This document shows, piece after piece, positions 60,887-62,418 of a stretch of 62,418 nucleotides of DNA; within the stretch, counting starts at the first letter, position 1, and the number at the start of each line of letters is the position of its first letter. Under the pieces are notes generated by a model, which was not told the origin of the DNA, searched no databases, and worked only from the letters and a program-made list of their open reading frames with translations. This stretch comes from BOG-908 sp964242595. Its GTDB lineage: Bacteria > Pseudomonadota > Alphaproteobacteria > Acetobacterales > Acetobacteraceae. The stretch lies in NCBI GenBank assembly GCA_964242595.1, contig CAXTBC010000016.1:1-62418 (forward strand), written 5' to 3'. The translations under genes were made by a program, and so were the position numbers.

Positions 60887-61777
60887 ATGTTCGTACGCGT
60901 GCTGCTCCTGCTCTGCCTTGCGTGCACCGTGGCACGCGCCGAATGCATCAAGACCCGCGCGGCCGAACTCCCCGTGACGCTCTGGCGCGACAAGCTCTAC
61001 GTGCCCGTCAGCATCGACGGCGTACCGCGCCTGATGTTCGTCGACACCGGTGCGGACACCACCACGATCGCGTCCGGCACCGCCGCCGCGCTGAACCTGC
61101 CGCGCGACTTCGACCACACCGCCGACACGTTCGGCGTCGGCGGCATGGAAAGCCACCTCTACATCGTGCACACGCGCAGCCTGGGGCTGGGCGGCATCAG
61201 CGTCGCCGGCGGCTCGTTTCCCACCGCGGCGTTTGGCGAGGCGCTGGCTGACGGCAGCTATCCCGGCGGCCTGATCGGCGCCGACATCCTCTCGCGCTTC
61301 GACCTCGACATCGACATCCCGAACCGTCGCCTGGGCCTGTGGCGCGTCTCAGGTTGCACGGACGCGCAGCCGGACTGGTCCGACTCCCGCCACGCCGCAC
61401 CGCTGGCGGTGCTGGCCTCCCGCCACGTCAGCGTGCCGGTCAGGATCGACGGCGTCGTGGTCGACCTGCTGCTCGACACCGGCGCGCCCAACCTGGTGCT
61501 CTCCACCCGCGCCGCGGCCCGCGCCGGCGCCACGCCGGAGATGCTGGAGGAAAGCCGCACCCTGCGCGGCCGCGGCGTGAACGACCGCGCGTTCGACGCC
61601 TGGCTACACATCTTCACGCGCTTGGAAGTGGCCGGCCAGGTGTATGGCGACGCACGTGCCGTGGTGGTGAACAACGGCCGCGTACAGAGCGGCGACGGGC
61701 TGCTGGGCGTCGCCTTTCTCAAGCGCGGACGAGTGTGGGTGTCGTACGCGACCGGGTTTTTGTATGAGCAGCCGTAA
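60887..61777 (+). CDS. Secreted retropepsin-like aspartic protease
   Basis: Two tandem retroviral-type aspartyl protease domains. Active-site triads are FVDTGADTTTIA in the first half and LLDTGAPNLVLS in the second. Signal peptide MFVRVLLLLCLACTVARA. 296 residues from ATG 60887; an ATG at 60875, overlapping the SGNH stop, is the alternative. Such proteins are expected in the periplasm; the target is unknown. The overlap with the SGNH gene suggests co-translation. The TAA stop starts a repeat element. Confidence 0.86.
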   Translation: MFVRVLLLLCLACTVARAECIKTRAAELPVTLWRDKLYVPVSIDGVPRLMFVDTGADTTTIASGTAAALNLPRDFDHTADTFGVGGMESHLYIVHTRSLGLGGISVAGGSFPTAAFGEALADGSYPGGLIGADILSRFDLDIDIPNRRLGLWRVSGCTDAQPDWSDSRHAAPLAVLASRHVSVPVRIDGVVVDLLLDTGAPNLVLSTRAAARAGATPEMLEESRTLRGRGVNDRAFDAWLHIFTRLEVAGQVYGDARAVVVNNGRVQSGDGLLGVAFLKRGRVWVSYATGFLYEQP

Positions 61778-61915
61778 GGCAAGTGAGAAAGCGGTTCTTT
61801 TTTGAAAAAAAGAACCAAAAAACTTTGACTCCGCTGTCGCGCGCTGGCCGGTGAACACGCGCTCGGTAGCAAAAGTTTTTTGTTTCTTTTTTTCAAAAAA
61901 GACAGCGCTTGCTTG
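61778..61915. repeat. Two-arm palindromic element, copy 15
   Basis: The left arm is GTTC type (TTCTTTTTTGAAAAAAAGAA). The right arm is a degenerate CTTC type (TTTCTTTTTTTCAAAAAAGA then CAG). Core ACTCCGCTGTCGCGCG. It lies in a convergent gap; both the protease stop (TAAGGCAAG) and the pyrG stop (TAGCAAGCAAG) touch its edges. Confidence 0.9.
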
Positions 61916-62418
61916 CTAAACCAGCCTGCTCTGCAAAACGCTAGCCGCAATGAAACCCGCAAACAAAGGATGCGGCGCGAACGGCTTGCTCTTCAGCTCC
62001 GGGTGATACTGCACCCCGATGAACCACGGGTGGTCCGGATACTCCACGATCTCCGGCAGCACCCCATCCGGCGACATGCCGGAAAAGCGCAGCCCCGCCT
62101 CCTCGAGCTGCGCGCGGTAGTGCACGTTCACCTCGTAGCGGTGGCGGTGGCGCTCGGAGATGTCGCCGCTGCCGGCGTACATGTCGCGCACCAGCGAGCC
62201 GGCGGCGAGTGCCGCCGGGTAGGCGCCCAGCCGCATGGTGCCGCCCAGGTTGCCGCCCTCGGCGCGCCGCTCGACCTCGTCGCCGCGCGCCCACTCCGTC
62301 AGCAGGCCCACCACGGCGTCCCTGCACGGCCCGAACTCGGTGGTGGATGCATCGCGCAACCCGGCCAGGTTGCGGGCGCACTCGATCACCGCCATCTGCA
62401 TGCCGAAGCAGATGCCGA
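61916..62418 (-). CDS. pyrG: CTP synthase, C-terminal part (cut by the window end)
   Basis: Glutamine-amidotransferase end of CTP synthase, which makes CTP from UTP. The nucleophile elbow GICFGMQMAVIECARN lies right at the window edge, and the His/Glu of the triad are in FIGVQYHPELKSKPFAPHP. The MRLGAYPAAL, RHRHRYEVN and FSGMSPDG segments are CTP-synthase-specific. About 167 residues are visible; the synthetase domain is outside the window. Confidence 0.96.
   Translation of the reverse strand, partial: GICFGMQMAVIECARNLAGLRDASTTEFGPCRDAVVGLLTEWARGDEVERRAEGGNLGGTMRLGAYPAALAAGSLVRDMYAGSGDISERHRHRYEVNVHYRAQLEEAGLRFSGMSPDGVLPEIVEYPDHPWFIGVQYHPELKSKPFAPHPLFAGFIAASVLQSRLV

Noticed and set aside
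2341..61915. Small genes starting with MVLFFKKE or MKKRTKKLL at many gaps
   Set aside because: These are translations of the two-arm repeat itself from its TTG codon. They are kept only where the frame continues into a real secreted protein (thiY and the SGNH hydrolase).
2341..61915. Calling the two-arm elements ordinary Rho-independent terminators
   Set aside because: The stems are almost purely A/T, the hairpins are not followed by a clean T-run in a constant direction, and paired arms with a conserved core are not needed for a terminator. A 3'-end role is still possible.

Overview
The window is GC-rich DNA from an alphaproteobacterium, most likely of the Acetobacteraceae (Rhodospirillales). 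The evidence is a complete alphaproteobacterial dcw (division and cell wall) cluster that runs on into lpxC, bamD, recN and ligA; a transaldolase-glucose-6-phosphate isomerase fusion inside a pentose-phosphate operon, an arrangement typical of acetic-acid-type bacteria; and a heme A synthase of the COX15 type. The family assignment is inferred from gene content, not from a search. No tRNA, 5S/16S/23S rRNA, CRISPR array, prophage or transposase gene was seen.

Layout. (1) 299-25251, all on the minus strand: mraZ-rsmH-ftsL-ftsI-murE-murF-mraY-murD-ftsW-murG-murC-murB-ddl-ftsQ-ftsA-ftsZ, then lpxC, bamD, recN and ligA. Nearly every junction from mraZ to ftsA is an ATGA/GTGA or TGATG overlap, so it reads as one translationally coupled operon. 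A ladder of TGGG boxes with a 10-bp period lies upstream of mraZ. (2) 25526-25918: RNase P RNA (rnpB), minus strand. (3) 26008-32284, minus: a thiamine-precursor uptake locus with an ABC ATPase and permease (thiZ, thiX), an APH-family kinase, a TPP riboswitch, a TonB-dependent receptor and the substrate-binding protein thiY. (4) 32546-37014, plus: an RND efflux pair (periplasmic adaptor and HAE1-type pump). (5) 37198-48529, plus: sugar-phosphate genes tkt, tal-pgi, gnd, zwf, two tandem HAD hydrolases, pgl, rpiA and gntK, together a full oxidative and non-oxidative pentose-phosphate route with gluconate entry. (6) 48616-57357: a small hypothetical protein, phaB, a VOC/SMP-30 pair, a cupin-DoxX-GMC oxidoreductase operon, an aldo/keto reductase, two small proteins and a glycosyltransferase. 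(7) 57461-62418: ctaA, tldD, an SGNH hydrolase, a retropepsin-like protease, and the C-terminal part of pyrG cut by the window end.

The most unusual feature is a family of 15 interspersed palindromic elements of about 120-160 bp, here called the two-arm element. Each complete copy has two A/T-rich hairpin arms around a CTCC(C/G)TGTCG / CGACAG(G/C)GAG core. They sit in gaps between co-directional or convergent genes, are absent from divergent gaps and absent inside the dcw operon, and often start at the stop codon of the preceding gene. In each complete copy one arm is of the GTTC/GAAC type and the other of the CTTC/GAAG type, or a degenerate relative. In two secreted proteins (ThiY and the SGNH hydrolase) the element is read in frame, in the same orientation and the same frame, as the N-terminal part of the signal peptide. 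In recN it supplies the stop codon. This resembles the logic of Rickettsia palindromic elements, but the sequence here is distinct.

A second repeat family (four copies, built around GGGGCCTCGAGGCCCC and GGGGCAGAGCCCC) lies just downstream of ligA, phaB and the VOC gene. Start codons were chosen by overlap, Shine-Dalgarno sequence and family length. Long open frames antisense to real genes are a consequence of high GC and are not annotated.
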